Positions 1 through 13,298 of a stretch of 64,000 nucleotides of DNA are shown in pieces. Where the stretch lies: NCBI RefSeq assembly GCF_003444775.1, contig NZ_CP021081.1, forward strand, positions 1,104,001 to 1,168,000. The letters run 5' to 3'. Each line of letters opens with the position of its first letter. The stretch's first letter is position 1. Source of the DNA: Deinococcus ficus (lineage in GTDB: Bacteria > Deinococcota > Deinococci > Deinococcales > Deinococcaceae). The notes under the pieces are model-generated. The model ran no database searches and had not been told where the DNA came from. It saw only the letters and a list, made by a program, of their open reading frames with translations. The position numbers were made by a program, and so were the translations under genes.

Positions 1-71
1 GCCCCCAGGGACCCTCACCCGGCCGTCAGAAACCACTGATCAGACGTGCCGGCTCGGGTAGGATGTCGCGC

Positions 72-335
<264 letters not shown>

Positions 336-350
336 CCGCGCGGGCAGGGC

Positions 351-1796
<1,446 letters not shown>

Positions 1797-1863
1797 CCCG
1801 CCGAGTGTAGAGCGGGCCGCATCCGGGCTTCCCGGGCCTGTCCGGCCGTGCTTTCCTGACCGC

Positions 1864-2418
1864 ATGGCCCGCACCCTGCACCTGATCAAGCACGGCCAGC
1901 CCCAGATCCAGCCGGGCGTGCCCGCGCACGAGTGGACGCTCGCGCCCGGCGCGCTGGACGCCCTGCCGGCCCTGGCCGCGCACCTGACGCCCCGCCCGGG
2001 CGTGGTCGTGTCCAGCGAGGAACCCAAGGCCCGCGCCACCGGCGAGGGGCTGGCCGCGCACCTGCACGTCCCCTTCCGGGCCATGCTGGGCCTGCACGAG
2101 CAGCTGCGGTACACCGCGCCCTTTCACGCGGACGTCCGCGACTTCCAGGCGGACCTGCACCGCTTCTTCGCCCACCCGGACGAGGTGGTGTCCGGCGAGG
2201 AGAGCGCCCGCGACGCCCGGGCCCGGTTCACGAACGCCGTGACCGCCGTGATGCGCGCCAACCCGCACGACACGGTGGCGGTGGTGGCGCACGGAACGGT
2301 CATCAGCCTGCTCGTCGCCCACCACAACCCGCAGGTGGACGTCGCGCGGTTCTGGACGGACTTGCCGCTGCTCGGCGCGGTCACGCTGGACTGGCCCGAG
2401 CTGACCCTGCGGCCCTGA
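1864..2418 (+). CDS. Histidine phosphatase family protein
   Basis: A 184-residue phosphoglycerate-mutase-like phosphatase. The N-terminal motif reads LIKHGQP, so the nucleophilic His is present but the usual Arg before HG is Lys. A second conserved His occurs late in [11 protein letters not shown]. The substrate is unknown; relatives act on sugar phosphates, nucleotides or phosphoproteins. The frame is open upstream, but homology begins at [11 protein letters not shown] (ATG at 1864). It is divergent from the ABC protein (67-base gap). Confidence 0.85.
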   Translation: MARTLHLIKHGQPQIQPGVPAHEWTLAPGALDALPALAAHLTPRPGVVVSSEEPKARATGEGLAAHLHVPFRAMLGLHEQLRYTAPFHADVRDFQADLHRFFAHPDEVVSGEESARDARARFTNAVTAVMRANPHDTVAVVAHGTVISLLVAHHNPQVDVARFWTDLPLLGAVTLDWPELTLRP

Positions 2419-2476
2419 CCGGCCGCGGAACCAAAGCCCACACGGCCGCGTAACGACTCCCAAGGAGGCTTCACCT

Positions 2477-3412
2477 ATGCCACTCACCACCGTCGCCCTC
2501 GTGCTCCTGCTGCTGGTCGTCATCACCCTGTTCGCCGGCGTGAAGAGCGTCCCGCAGGGGTACCAGTGGACGCAGGAACGCTTCGGCAAGTTCCAGCGCA
2601 CCCTGAAACCCGGCCTGAACCTGATCATTCCCTACGTGGACCGCATCGGCCGCAAGGTGAACATGATGGAACAGGTCCTGGACGTTCCCAGCCAGGAAGT
2701 CATCACCAAGGACAACGCCCTCGTCACCGTGGACGGCGTCGTGTTCTACCAGGTGCTGGACGCCGCCAAGGCCAGCTACCAGGTCGGGAACCTGCAGCAG
2801 GCCACCCTGAACCTCACCATGACCAACATCCGCACCGTGATGGGCAGCATGGACCTGGACGAACTGCTCTCAAACCGCGACCAGATCAACGCCCGGCTGC
2901 TGATGGTCGTGGACGAGGCCACGGAGCCGTGGGGCGTTAAGGTCACCCGCATCGAGGTCAAGGACATCCGCCCGCCCGCCGACCTGGTCGCCAGCATGGC
3001 CCGCCAGATGAAGGCCGAACGCGAGAAACGCGCCAACATCCTGGACGCCGAAGGCTTCCGGCAGGCCGCCATCCTGAAGGCCGAGGGCGAGAAACAGGCC
3101 GAGATCCTCAATGCCGAGGGGCAGCGGCAGGCGGCGTTCCTGCAGGCCGAGGCCCGTGAACGTCAGGCGCAGGCGGAGGCCGAGGCGACCCGCATGGTCA
3201 GCGAGGCCATCGCCGCCGGGAACGTGCAGGCCATCAACTACTTCATCGCGCAGCGCTACGTGGACGCCCTGAAGGACGTCGCCACCGCTCCCAACCAGAA
3301 GACCCTGATCCTGCCCATCGAGGCGACCAGCGTCCTGGGCAGCCTGCAGGGCATCGCGGAAGTCGCCAAGGAAGCCTTCGGCACGCGCGACAGCTTCCGG
3401 AACCGGGGCTGA
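2477..3412 (+). CDS. SPFH/Band 7 (stomatin/QmcA-like) membrane protein
   Basis: A 311-residue slipin-type protein. It has one N-terminal transmembrane helix (about residues 4-22), an SPFH domain (about 25-190) and an Ala/Glu/Gln-rich coiled coil containing repeated EGE/AEG units (about 190-250), as in QmcA and stomatins, which oligomerise at membrane microdomains. A strong AAGGAGG stands 8 bases before the ATG at 2477. The NfeD partner follows after 4 bases; SPFH-NfeD pairing is a conserved operon. A role in membrane organisation or quality control is inferred from the family. Confidence 0.93.
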   Translation: MPLTTVALVLLLLVVITLFAGVKSVPQGYQWTQERFGKFQRTLKPGLNLIIPYVDRIGRKVNMMEQVLDVPSQEVITKDNALVTVDGVVFYQVLDAAKASYQVGNLQQATLNLTMTNIRTVMGSMDLDELLSNRDQINARLLMVVDEATEPWGVKVTRIEVKDIRPPADLVASMARQMKAEREKRANILDAEGFRQAAILKAEGEKQAEILNAEGQRQAAFLQAEARERQAQAEAEATRMVSEAIAAGNVQAINYFIAQRYVDALKDVATAPNQKTLILPIEATSVLGSLQGIAEVAKEAFGTRDSFRNRG

Positions 3413-3416
3413 ACGC

Positions 3417-3863
3417 ATGGACTGGCTTTCCAGCCTGGACCGCCTGCAATCCTGGCACTGGTGGGTGCTCGGCGCGGGCCTGCTGATCCTGGAAGTGCTC
3501 GCGCCCGGCATCTTCTTCGTGTGGCTGGCCCTGGCGGCCTTCGTGATGGGCCTGACCGTGTTCGTGCTGCCGCTGGCCGTGCCGGTGCAGCTGCTGCTGT
3601 TCGCGGCGCTGAGCGTGGCGAGCGTGCTGATCGGCCGGCGCTACGTGAGCCGCCTGGCGCTGGGCGGCACCGAGGGCGAGGACCTGAACCGCGGCGGGGA
3701 GCGCTTCGTGGGCCGCCACGTGGTCGTGACCACCGCCATTCACAACGGCGTGGGCCGCGTCCGGGTGGGCGACAGCGACTGGCGCGCCACCGGGCCCGAC
3801 ATGCCGGCCGGAAGCACCGTGACGGTCGTCGGCGCGGACGGAACCACCCTGATCGTGCAGTAA
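3417..3863 (+). CDS. NfeD family membrane protein
   Basis: A 148-residue short-form NfeD protein. Three hydrophobic helices span roughly residues 15-75, and a C-terminal OB-fold-like domain (about 90-148) ends in a beta-rich segment with GSTVTVVGADG. It lacks the N-terminal ClpP-like protease of long NfeD proteins. It starts 4 bases after the stomatin gene and is almost certainly co-transcribed with it; the OB domain is thought to help SPFH partners assemble. A hairpin terminator follows. Confidence 0.9.
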   Translation: MDWLSSLDRLQSWHWWVLGAGLLILEVLAPGIFFVWLALAAFVMGLTVFVLPLAVPVQLLLFAALSVASVLIGRRYVSRLALGGTEGEDLNRGGERFVGRHVVVTTAIHNGVGRVRVGDSDWRATGPDMPAGSTVTVVGADGTTLIVQ

Positions 3864-3876
3864 CCCCCGGAACGGG

Positions 3877-3911
3877 CAGGGCCGAAGGCAGACTGCACGC
3901 CTTCGGCCCTG
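3877..3911. terminator. Bidirectional hairpin terminator
   Basis: A perfect 13-bp stem (3877-3889 with 3899-3911) and 9-base loop lies between the convergent NfeD and monooxygenase-like genes. The U-tract is weak on both sides, so termination efficiency is uncertain. Confidence 0.6.
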
Positions 3912-3921
3912 GTCCTGCCCT

Positions 3922-4539
3922 TCAGCCCTGCCGGGGATACAGCCAGCCGCGCAGCCAGCGGGACAGCAGCGGCAGCACCGGCCAGTTCAGGAACACCGTC
4001 GCCAGGAACGCACTGGGAATGATCGCCGCCCACCAAGGCCACCCCACCGTGAACGGCGCCGCCAGCCTGCTGAACAGCAGGATCAGAGGGTACACCCCGA
4101 TGAAGCCCACCACCACGTTCTTCCAGAAGCTGGGCGGCCGCACGCCGGGCGGCCGGTCGAACCACGCCTCCAGCCCCGCCGCCTCGCGGTAGTGGACCTC
4201 GGTGGCCGTGAAGCGCGGCAGCTCCCGCAGCGCCAGCTGGTACCGTTCGGAGTGCCGCCAGGCGTCCAGGGCCGCCTGAGACTCGAACCGCAGCAGCGTG
4301 ATGTACTCCGGCAGCGGCGCCGTGCGGTCCCGCAGCACGTGCAGGCCCTGAAAGCCCGGGTGGGCGTCCAGCAGGTCGTGGACGCCGCGCGCCCAGGCCT
4401 CGTACGCGTCCACCTGCTCGGGGTGCACCCGCTCGGTGATCACCAGGGTCACGCCCTCCGGGCTGCCGGGGGTGGGGGAGGGCACGGTCATCGGGGCGGA
4501 CGGCGGAGTGGACTCAGGGCTGGACGGGCGGGTCAGCAT
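3922..4539 (-). CDS. Antibiotic-biosynthesis-monooxygenase-fold membrane protein
   Basis: A 205-residue protein. Residues about 28-120 have the dimeric alpha/beta barrel pattern of ABM proteins (VITERVHPEQVDAYEAWA, then a PEYITLLRFES strand). The last ~65 residues form two transmembrane helices separated by a short loop. This ABM-plus-C-terminal-membrane architecture occurs in several bacteria and its function is unknown. The Pro/Ser-rich N-terminus makes the start uncertain (a second Met is at residue 17). A TACCTT box lies 11 bases before the chosen ATG, implying only a few leader bases. Confidence 0.75.
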   Translation of the reverse strand: MLTRPSSPESTPPSAPMTVPSPTPGSPEGVTLVITERVHPEQVDAYEAWARGVHDLLDAHPGFQGLHVLRDRTAPLPEYITLLRFESQAALDAWRHSERYQLALRELPRFTATEVHYREAAGLEAWFDRPPGVRPPSFWKNVVVGFIGVYPLILLFSRLAAPFTVGWPWWAAIIPSAFLATVFLNWPVLPLLSRWLRGWLYPRQG

Positions 4540-4612
4540 GATCGTGCGTCAAGGTAGCGCAGCGGACCGGGCCGCGGTGTCCCCGCCGCGCGGCGCGCCG
4601 TACCATGGGCGC

Positions 4613-6016
4613 ATGTCCCTGCGCGCCCTGACTGTCCTGCTCAGCTTCAGCGCCGTTTCCACCTCCGCCCTCGCCCAGACCCCGAAAACCGAGACCTTCG
4701 ACGTGTTCACCTTCACCGCGCCTGCCGGCTGGACCCGCGCGGCGCCCAGCACCGGCGTGCTGCGCTTCAGCCGCTCCCGGGACGGCCTGTACTGCCTGTT
4801 CGACCTGTACCGCTCGGCCCGGGGCACCGGCCGGCTGGACGCGGACTTCCAGGCGGAGTGGGCGAACCTGGTGGTCAAGCCGCTGAGCCCCGAAGGCGCG
4901 CCCGAACTGGACACCGGCCCAGCCCAGAACGGCTGGCAGAACCGGCTGGGCGGCGCGCCCTTCACCTACGAGGGCGGCACCAGTCTGGTGGTGCTCTCCA
5001 CGTACAGCCACAGTGGGGGGCAGCAGGCGGCCAGCATTCTGATGCTCACCAACGACGAGGGGTGCCTGAACGACTTCGACCGCTTCCTCGCCGGGGTCAA
5101 GCTCGGGCGCCCGGCCGCGGCCACCCCGGCGCCCGCTGCTCCCCCGACTCCTGCGGCCACCACGGCCAACGTTCAGCCGGTCAAGTCGACCTTCGCGTTC
5201 AACACCACGACCTTCGACGACGGCTGGGTGTCGGTGGAGCAGAAGGACTGGGTGCTGTCCCGCAAGGGCGCCGTGACCGTGCGCCTGCACTACCCGCACC
5301 CCGCGCTGGGCTACGAGCCCGACTCGGACAAGCTGCTCACCCGGGCCTGGAACACGCTGGTCGCGCCCCGCTACCGCGACCTCCAGGGCTTCGGGCAGGG
5401 CTTCGACACCCTGAACTTCGAGCGGCCGCATCTGGCTGCCGGGACCGCCACCAGCGTGGAGACCGGGCAGCGCGTGTACGTGGCGCTGTTCAGTCAGGCG
5501 GAGAGTGGCTGGATCGAGGTCGTCACGCCCGATCAGGCCACCTTCGAGCGGGAGTTCGGCCTCACGCCGGCCGGGATGTATGGCGCGGACCGGGAGCGCC
5601 TGAACCGCCTGCGCAACCTGCGTGGCCTGAACCGCTTCGCCGTGAGCGCCGCTGACCTGAAAGGCGAGTGGAGCAGCAGTGCCGGCGGCATCACCCAGTG
5701 GGTGAACTCCTTCACGGGCCTCAGCGCGGGCGCCACCGGGTTTTCCAGCAACGTCACCTTTACGTTCGGGCCGGGCAGCGCGTACACCTGGAATCTGGTC
5801 ATGGCGAGCGGCGTGATCGGCGCGCAGAATGTCCAGAGTGCCCGCAGCAGCGGTCAGTTCAGCATGAAAGGCAACTGGCAGGTCAACTTCAGCGACATCG
5901 AGCGCCGGCCCCGGCTGTACAACGCCTACTTCGAGGCCGGGCGGGGCGGGCAGCGCATCCTGTGGCTGCAGGACACCGGGTACGGCGGGTACAGCGCCTT
6001 TGTTCGCGTGAAGTAG
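4613..6016 (+). CDS. Secreted protein of unknown function
   Basis: A 467-residue exported protein. A typical signal peptide (residues 1-22, ending ALAQ) precedes an alpha/beta region (about 25-165), an Ala/Pro-rich linker near 170-185, a second domain (about 190-360), and a Gly/Ser/aromatic beta-rich C-terminus that looks lipocalin- or barrel-like. I do not recognise a named family. The ATG at 4613 is chosen because TACCAT sits 6 bases before it (leaderless) and the signal peptide begins there. It is a single gene closed by a strong terminator. Confidence 0.75.
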   Translation: MSLRALTVLLSFSAVSTSALAQTPKTETFDVFTFTAPAGWTRAAPSTGVLRFSRSRDGLYCLFDLYRSARGTGRLDADFQAEWANLVVKPLSPEGAPELDTGPAQNGWQNRLGGAPFTYEGGTSLVVLSTYSHSGGQQAASILMLTNDEGCLNDFDRFLAGVKLGRPAAATPAPAAPPTPAATTANVQPVKSTFAFNTTTFDDGWVSVEQKDWVLSRKGAVTVRLHYPHPALGYEPDSDKLLTRAWNTLVAPRYRDLQGFGQGFDTLNFERPHLAAGTATSVETGQRVYVALFSQAESGWIEVVTPDQATFEREFGLTPAGMYGADRERLNRLRNLRGLNRFAVSAADLKGEWSSSAGGITQWVNSFTGLSAGATGFSSNVTFTFGPGSAYTWNLVMASGVIGAQNVQSARSSGQFSMKGNWQVNFSDIERRPRLYNAYFEAGRGGQRILWLQDTGYGGYSAFVRVK

Positions 6017-6041
6017 GGGCGACGCGGGCCGGCACAGGACA

Positions 6042-6072
6042 CAAAAACCCCCGCCTGCAGGCGGGGGTTTCT
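6042..6072. terminator. Bidirectional terminator
   Basis: AACCCCCGCCTG and its complement form a near-perfect palindromic hairpin flanked by A-runs on the left and T-runs on the right. It serves the secreted-protein gene (plus) and rpsI (minus). Confidence 0.9.
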
Positions 6073-6086
6073 GATCCGGCCGGGGT

Positions 6087-6913
<827 letters not shown>

Positions 6914-6928
6914 CGTTGAACTCCGGGG

Positions 6929-6948
6929 TTCGGCAATTGCTTGCCGAA
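6929..6948 (-). promoter_or_regulatory. Hairpin in rplM leader next to the SD
   Basis: On the minus strand TTCGGCAA-GCAA-TTGCCGAA is a perfect 8-bp stem capped by a GNRA tetraloop, ending 15 bases before the rplM GTG and directly upstream of its GGAG. The position is where L13 autoregulatory sites are found in other bacteria; no U-tract follows, so it is not a terminator. Confidence 0.5.
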
Positions 6949-6994
6949 AAGGGGGATTTTGGCTGCGACACGCCCCGCGGTTCGGGGGAGAACT

Positions 6995-7045
<51 letters not shown>

Positions 7046-7057
7046 GCACTAAACTGA

Positions 7058-7087
7058 AGGGTACCAGATGACCCCCACCACAGGCAA
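7058..7087 (-). promoter_or_regulatory. Probable rplM-rpsI promoter
   Basis: On the minus strand TTGCCT (7082-7087), an 18-base spacer and TACCCT (7058-7063) form a sigma-A-like promoter, giving a leader of roughly 140 bases before rplM. Confidence 0.5.
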
Positions 7088-7143
7088 GCGCCTCGCCCCG
7101 TGCCAGACCGCGTGTGGCGGGGCGTGCGGGCGTACGCTGGGGC

Positions 7144-7782
<639 letters not shown>

Positions 7783-8526
7783 CGTGCCCCACGATCACGG
7801 CCCACTCCTTCCCGGTGGGCTGGTGGGCCATGTCCGGCAGGCTGAGCAGTCCCCCACCCGCCGCCTGGGCGTAGCTGCGCCCCTCGACCGGCGGGCAGAA
7901 GGTGTCGCGCTCGCCCACCACCAGCAGGGCCGGCAGCCGCTGCGTTCCCGCGTGCGTCAGGGGGGAGCCCTCGTGCCACTGCTCGGGCGTGAACACCGCG
8001 TCGTAGTACCGCCGCAGGGCGCCCAGGGTGGTGGCCGCGTACACCCGCCGGAAGTCTGTCGGCGGGCTCACCGTGACCACCGCGGACGCTCTGGTGTCCT
8101 GCGTGGAGGTCGTGAGCAGCGCCAGCATGCCGCCCATGCTGAACCCCAGCAGGACCGTGTGCGTCACGCCCGGCTGCCCGGCCAGCCAGTCCAGGGCCCG
8201 GGCCGTGTCCCGAGGGCCGCTGCGGCCGTAGTCGTCGCACCCGCCCGACCCCAGCCACCCGCGGGAGGACAGACTCACCGCGTGCCAGCCGCGGGCATGC
8301 AGCAGCCGCGCGGGCGTGGCCATAGATGAGGCGTCCTGCCCCCAGCCGTGCATCAGTAAGACGGCGGGCGCGATTCCAGGCTGCCACCAGGTGTACCCGC
8401 CCAGCATCACGTCGCCGGCGTCCACGCTCACGCGCGCCGCGTCCGGAAGGTCAGGCAGCTCCAGGCCAGGAATGGTCACGCCCTCCATTGTGCCCAGTCC
8501 GGCCCCCGCCCGCCGGGGGTTTCCGG

Positions 8527-8532
8527 TACACT
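8527..8532 (+). promoter_or_regulatory. -10 box of the metG leader ORF
   Basis: TACACT lies 6 bases before the ATG at 8539, the same geometry as the leaderless promoters of rapZ (TACACT-N6-ATG) and others in this window. Confidence 0.65.
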
Positions 8533-8538
8533 GCCGGC

Positions 8539-8592
8539 ATGACCTTCACTTCCCTCACCGGAATGATGATGCGAATGCCCCGGCGTCCCTGA
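8539..8592 (+). CDS. Met-rich leader peptide upstream of metG
   Basis: A 17-codon ORF encoding [17 protein letters not shown]. Four of the five codons at 8563-8577 are ATG. TACACT 6 bases upstream predicts a leaderless start, and the next gene, 154 bases downstream, encodes methionyl-tRNA synthetase. The stop codon (8590-8592) lies inside the 5' arm of a perfect 12-bp inverted repeat, and an 11-bp hairpin follows. This is the layout of a ribosome-mediated attenuator in which uncharged tRNA-Met stalls translation. The function is inferred; the ORF, codons and repeats are directly visible. Confidence 0.65.
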   Translation: MTFTSLTGMMMRMPRRP

Positions 8593-8668
8593 CACCGCGG
8601 GGAGCACGGGGCGGACCTGACGATGGGTCCGCCCCGCACTCATTTGCACGCGCCGCTCAGGGACGCCG
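8581..8668 (+). promoter_or_regulatory. metG leader RNA structure (candidate attenuator)
   Basis: A perfect 12-bp inverted repeat pairs CGGCGTCCCTGA (8581-8592, the end of the leader ORF) with TCAGGGACGCCG (8657-8668). Nested inside is a GC-rich hairpin with an 11-bp stem (8607-8617 with 8626-8636) and 8-base loop. A weaker competing stem, CCCCG 8578-8582 with CGGGG 8598-8602, would use part of the same 5' arm. The U-tract after the inner hairpin is poor (CATTTG), so termination may be Rho-assisted or the control may act differently. Confidence 0.5.
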
Positions 8669-8679
8669 CACGCGCCGCG

Positions 8680-8685
8680 TATGCT
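8680..8685 (+). promoter_or_regulatory. Possible second metG promoter (-10)
   Basis: TATGCT, about 60 bases before metG, is a good -10 match. The 3' arm of the leader inverted repeat begins 23 bases upstream, where a -35 would lie. Transcription from here would bypass the leader ORF. Confidence 0.4.
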
Positions 8686-8745
8686 GTACAGGTTGCAGTT
8701 CCGCCCGCCTCCCATTAGGGCCGGCCGGACAGAGGAGAACGACAG

Positions 8746-10746
<2,001 letters not shown>

Positions 10747-10764
10747 CCGCCCGCACGAACCGCC

Positions 10765-10788
10765 AGGGGAGCCCGCGCAGGCTCCCCT
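10765..10788 (+). terminator. metG terminator
   Basis: AGGGGAGCC (10765-10773), a 6-base loop and GGCTCCCCT (10780-10788) form a 9-bp stem 19 bases after the metG stop. Confidence 0.7.
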
Positions 10789-10864
10789 TCGTCATGCCGG
10801 GATTCCGTGCATTTCATGAGGTTTTCCGTGCCCCGCCGCGCTGGGGGTGGACTACACTGCCCGC

Positions 10865-11830
10865 ATGCCGTTCGTGGTCGTGTCAGGACTGTCAGGAAGT
10901 GGGAAGAGCACCGTGCTCCGCGCGCTGGAGGACGCCGGGTTCTTCATCACGGACAACCTGCCGCCCGAACTGTGGGGCACCCTGCACGACCTCGCCCAGG
11001 CCCGCGGCCTGACCCGCGTGGCCGTCAGCACCGACGCCCGCACCCGGGAATTCCTGGGCGCGCTCAGTGACAGCTACGCCCGCCTGGCCCGCCGCCGCGA
11101 GGATCTGCGCGTGCTGTTCCTGGAGGCCACCGACGACGTGCTCCTCAAGCGTTACAACCTCACCCGCCGGGAACACCCCCTGGGCGACACGCTGATGGTG
11201 GACTTCGCGCGGGAACGCGACCTGCTCGCCCCGCTGCGCGCCATGGCCGACACCGTGATCGACACCACCAGCCTCAGCGCCAAGGAACTCGGCGACCGCG
11301 TCCTGCGCCTCTTCCGCCTGGAACACGACTTCCACCTGCGCCTGCTGTCCTTCGGGTTCAAGCACGCCCCACCCCGCGACGTGGACCTCGTGCTGGACGT
11401 GCGCTCCCTGCCCAACCCGCACTACGAGCCGGACCTGCGCGACCGCACCGGCCTGGAACAGGACGTGGCCCGCTACGTCTTCCAGGATCAGGCAGGCGAG
11501 GACTTCTACGCCGGCCTGCGGGACTTCGTGCGTCTCTCCGCCGAACGGGCCCGCGCCAGCGGCCGCCACGGGTACACCGTCGCCGTCGGCTGCACCGGCG
11601 GGCAGCACCGCAGCGTGGCCGTCGCCACCCGCCTCGCCGGGGACCTGCGTGACCTGAACGTGGACGTCACCGAGCACCGCGACATGCCCCTGGTCCCCCG
11701 CGCCAGCGCCGACCTGCCCCGGCCCGCCGAGGCACCCGCCTCCGAGCCGACGCACCTGGACGCCCGCAAGGCCGCCGCGCAGAAAGCCCAGGCAGGCGCC
11801 AAAGGCCCGAAAGTCGGTGACCGCGGGTGA
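10865..11830 (+). CDS. rapZ: RNase adapter / nucleotide-binding protein RapZ (YvcJ)
   Basis: A 321-residue RapZ/YvcJ family protein. The N-terminal P-loop is [10 protein letters not shown]; the C-terminal regulatory domain has [23 protein letters not shown] and [12 protein letters not shown]. In E. coli RapZ guides RNase E to small RNAs controlling GlmS and binds glucosamine-6-phosphate; in Firmicutes YvcJ acts beside YvcK. About 40 extra residues rich in Ala/Pro/Lys follow the conserved domain. The ATG at 10865 has TACACT 6 bases upstream (leaderless). Its stop overlaps yvcK by 4 bases (GTGA). Confidence 0.96.
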   Translation: MPFVVVSGLSGSGKSTVLRALEDAGFFITDNLPPELWGTLHDLAQARGLTRVAVSTDARTREFLGALSDSYARLARRREDLRVLFLEATDDVLLKRYNLTRREHPLGDTLMVDFARERDLLAPLRAMADTVIDTTSLSAKELGDRVLRLFRLEHDFHLRLLSFGFKHAPPRDVDLVLDVRSLPNPHYEPDLRDRTGLEQDVARYVFQDQAGEDFYAGLRDFVRLSAERARASGRHGYTVAVGCTGGQHRSVAVATRLAGDLRDLNVDVTEHRDMPLVPRASADLPRPAEAPASEPTHLDARKAAAQKAQAGAKGPKVGDRG

Positions 11831-13191
11831 GGGAACTGCGCCTGCCGGGCGCCGCCCCCCTGCGCTCCGCCGTGCCCCCGCGCCCTGCGGAACGGCCCGG
11901 GTCGCTGCGGCGCTGGCTGGCCCCCGGCATCGGCGTGAAGCGCTGGCTGACCCTGTTCATCCTGTGCACCGCGCTGGGCGCCGTGGGCTTCCTGCACTTC
12001 ACCTGGACCGGACCGCTGCACCCCCTCGCCACCCGCTGGATCCTGACCCTGAACAGCCTGATGGACCCCGGGGTGCTGCCCCTGCACGCCATCGGCATCA
12101 CCGTGACCGCCCTGGCGCTGCTGGGCGCGCTGTGGAGCGTCGTGATGCTCAACCGCCAGCTGCTCAGCAGCACCGGCACCGCGCCCGCCCGCGCCATGGA
12201 CCTGCTGTACGAACAGCGCACCCTCACCCGCGGCCCCAAAGTCGTGGCGCTGGGCGGCGGCACCGGCCTGTCCCGCCTGCTCACCGGCCTGCGCGACAGC
12301 ACGCAGAACACCACCGCCATCGTCGCCATCTCCGACGACGGCGGCAGCAGCGGCCGCCTGCGCCGCTCGCTGGACATGATCGCCCCCGGCGACCTCACCG
12401 ACTGCTACGCCGCGCTCAGTGACAGCCCCGTTATGGCCCGGCTCATGCTGCACCGCTTCGAACGCGGCGACGGCATCCAGGGCCACACCTTCGGGAACCT
12501 CATGCTCGCCACCCTCAGCGAGGAGGAGGGCGGCCTGGGCGAGGCCATGCAGGACATTCACGAGGTGCTGCGCATCCGCGGGCGCGTGTACCCCGCCACC
12601 GCCCGGCCCGCCACTCTCTGCGCCCGCCTCAGCGACGGCCGCACCATCCAGGGCGAAAGCCAGTTCGCCACCCTGGTCGGCGACGCCCACATCGAACAGG
12701 TGAGCCTCGACCCGCCCGACCTGCCCGCCCTGGACGCTGCCCTGGACGCCATCCGCGACGCGGACGTGATCGTGCTCGGGCCGGGCAGCCTCTACACCAG
12801 CATCATCCCGGCCCTGCTGGTCCCCGCCATCACCGAGGCCCTGTGCGCCGCCAGCGCGCCCATCGTGTACGTCGCCAGCCTGATGACCGAACCCGGCGAA
12901 ACCACCGGCCTCACCCTGGAAGACCACGTGGACGCCATCACCCGCCACCTGGGCCGCACGCCCGAACACGTCCTCGTGAACAGCACCGTGCCCAGCCCGG
13001 ACGTCATGGACCGCTACCACGCCGAGGGCGCCGAGTTCCTCACCCTGAACGGCGCGAGCCGCGCCCTGCGGGGCCGCGTGCACACCCTTCCCCTGATTCA
13101 CCCGGACCTCGCGCGGCACGACCCGGCCGCGCTGGTCCAGGCGATCCTGGGCCTGATTCCGCGCCGCCTGCTGCCTGTCGACGTCGGCTGA
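11827..13191 (+). CDS. yvcK: YvcK/CofD-like gluconeogenesis factor with N-terminal membrane anchor
   Basis: A 454-residue protein. Residues ~135-450 are the YvcK domain ([36 protein letters not shown]), related to CofD phosphotransferases and binding UDP-sugars. Firmicute YvcK is cytosolic and links carbon metabolism to cell-wall synthesis. Here about 125 extra N-terminal residues hold two hydrophobic segments (about 40-58 and 80-105), so the protein is probably membrane-anchored. It starts with GTG overlapping rapZ (GTGA); coupling with rapZ is conserved, but whiA does not follow. Confidence 0.93.
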   Translation: MRELRLPGAAPLRSAVPPRPAERPGSLRRWLAPGIGVKRWLTLFILCTALGAVGFLHFTWTGPLHPLATRWILTLNSLMDPGVLPLHAIGITVTALALLGALWSVVMLNRQLLSSTGTAPARAMDLLYEQRTLTRGPKVVALGGGTGLSRLLTGLRDSTQNTTAIVAISDDGGSSGRLRRSLDMIAPGDLTDCYAALSDSPVMARLMLHRFERGDGIQGHTFGNLMLATLSEEEGGLGEAMQDIHEVLRIRGRVYPATARPATLCARLSDGRTIQGESQFATLVGDAHIEQVSLDPPDLPALDAALDAIRDADVIVLGPGSLYTSIIPALLVPAITEALCAASAPIVYVASLMTEPGETTGLTLEDHVDAITRHLGRTPEHVLVNSTVPSPDVMDRYHAEGAEFLTLNGASRALRGRVHTLPLIHPDLARHDPAALVQAILGLIPRRLLPVDVG

Positions 13192-13250
13192 TCCGGGCGC
13201 ATGCTCAGGCGAGGCAACGCTTTGAAGACCGCTCGCGTATAACGGTTCAG

Positions 13251-13298
13251 ATGCCCAATTTCCGTCCTCCATCCCGCCAGATGGGCGGGACGCCGTGA
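13251..13298 (+). CDS. 15-residue leaderless upstream ORF coupled to the DUF4129 gene
   Basis: ATG at 13251 encodes MPNFRPPSRQMGGTP. A TATAAC box (13238-13243) lies 7 bases before it, suggesting a leaderless mRNA. Its TGA overlaps the GTG of the downstream membrane protein (GTGA, 13295-13298), which otherwise has no convincing Shine-Dalgarno, so the ORF could deliver ribosomes to that start. No family is recognised. Confidence 0.5.
   Translation: MPNFRPPSRQMGGTP

Noticed and set aside
8586..8642. T-box-like sequence TGACACCGCGG before metG
   Set aside because: It differs from the TGGNACCGCG core at a key base, and only about 50 bases separate it from the predicted start, too few for a T-box stem I. 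The Met codons lie in a translated ORF with its own promoter, so a leader-peptide attenuator fits better.
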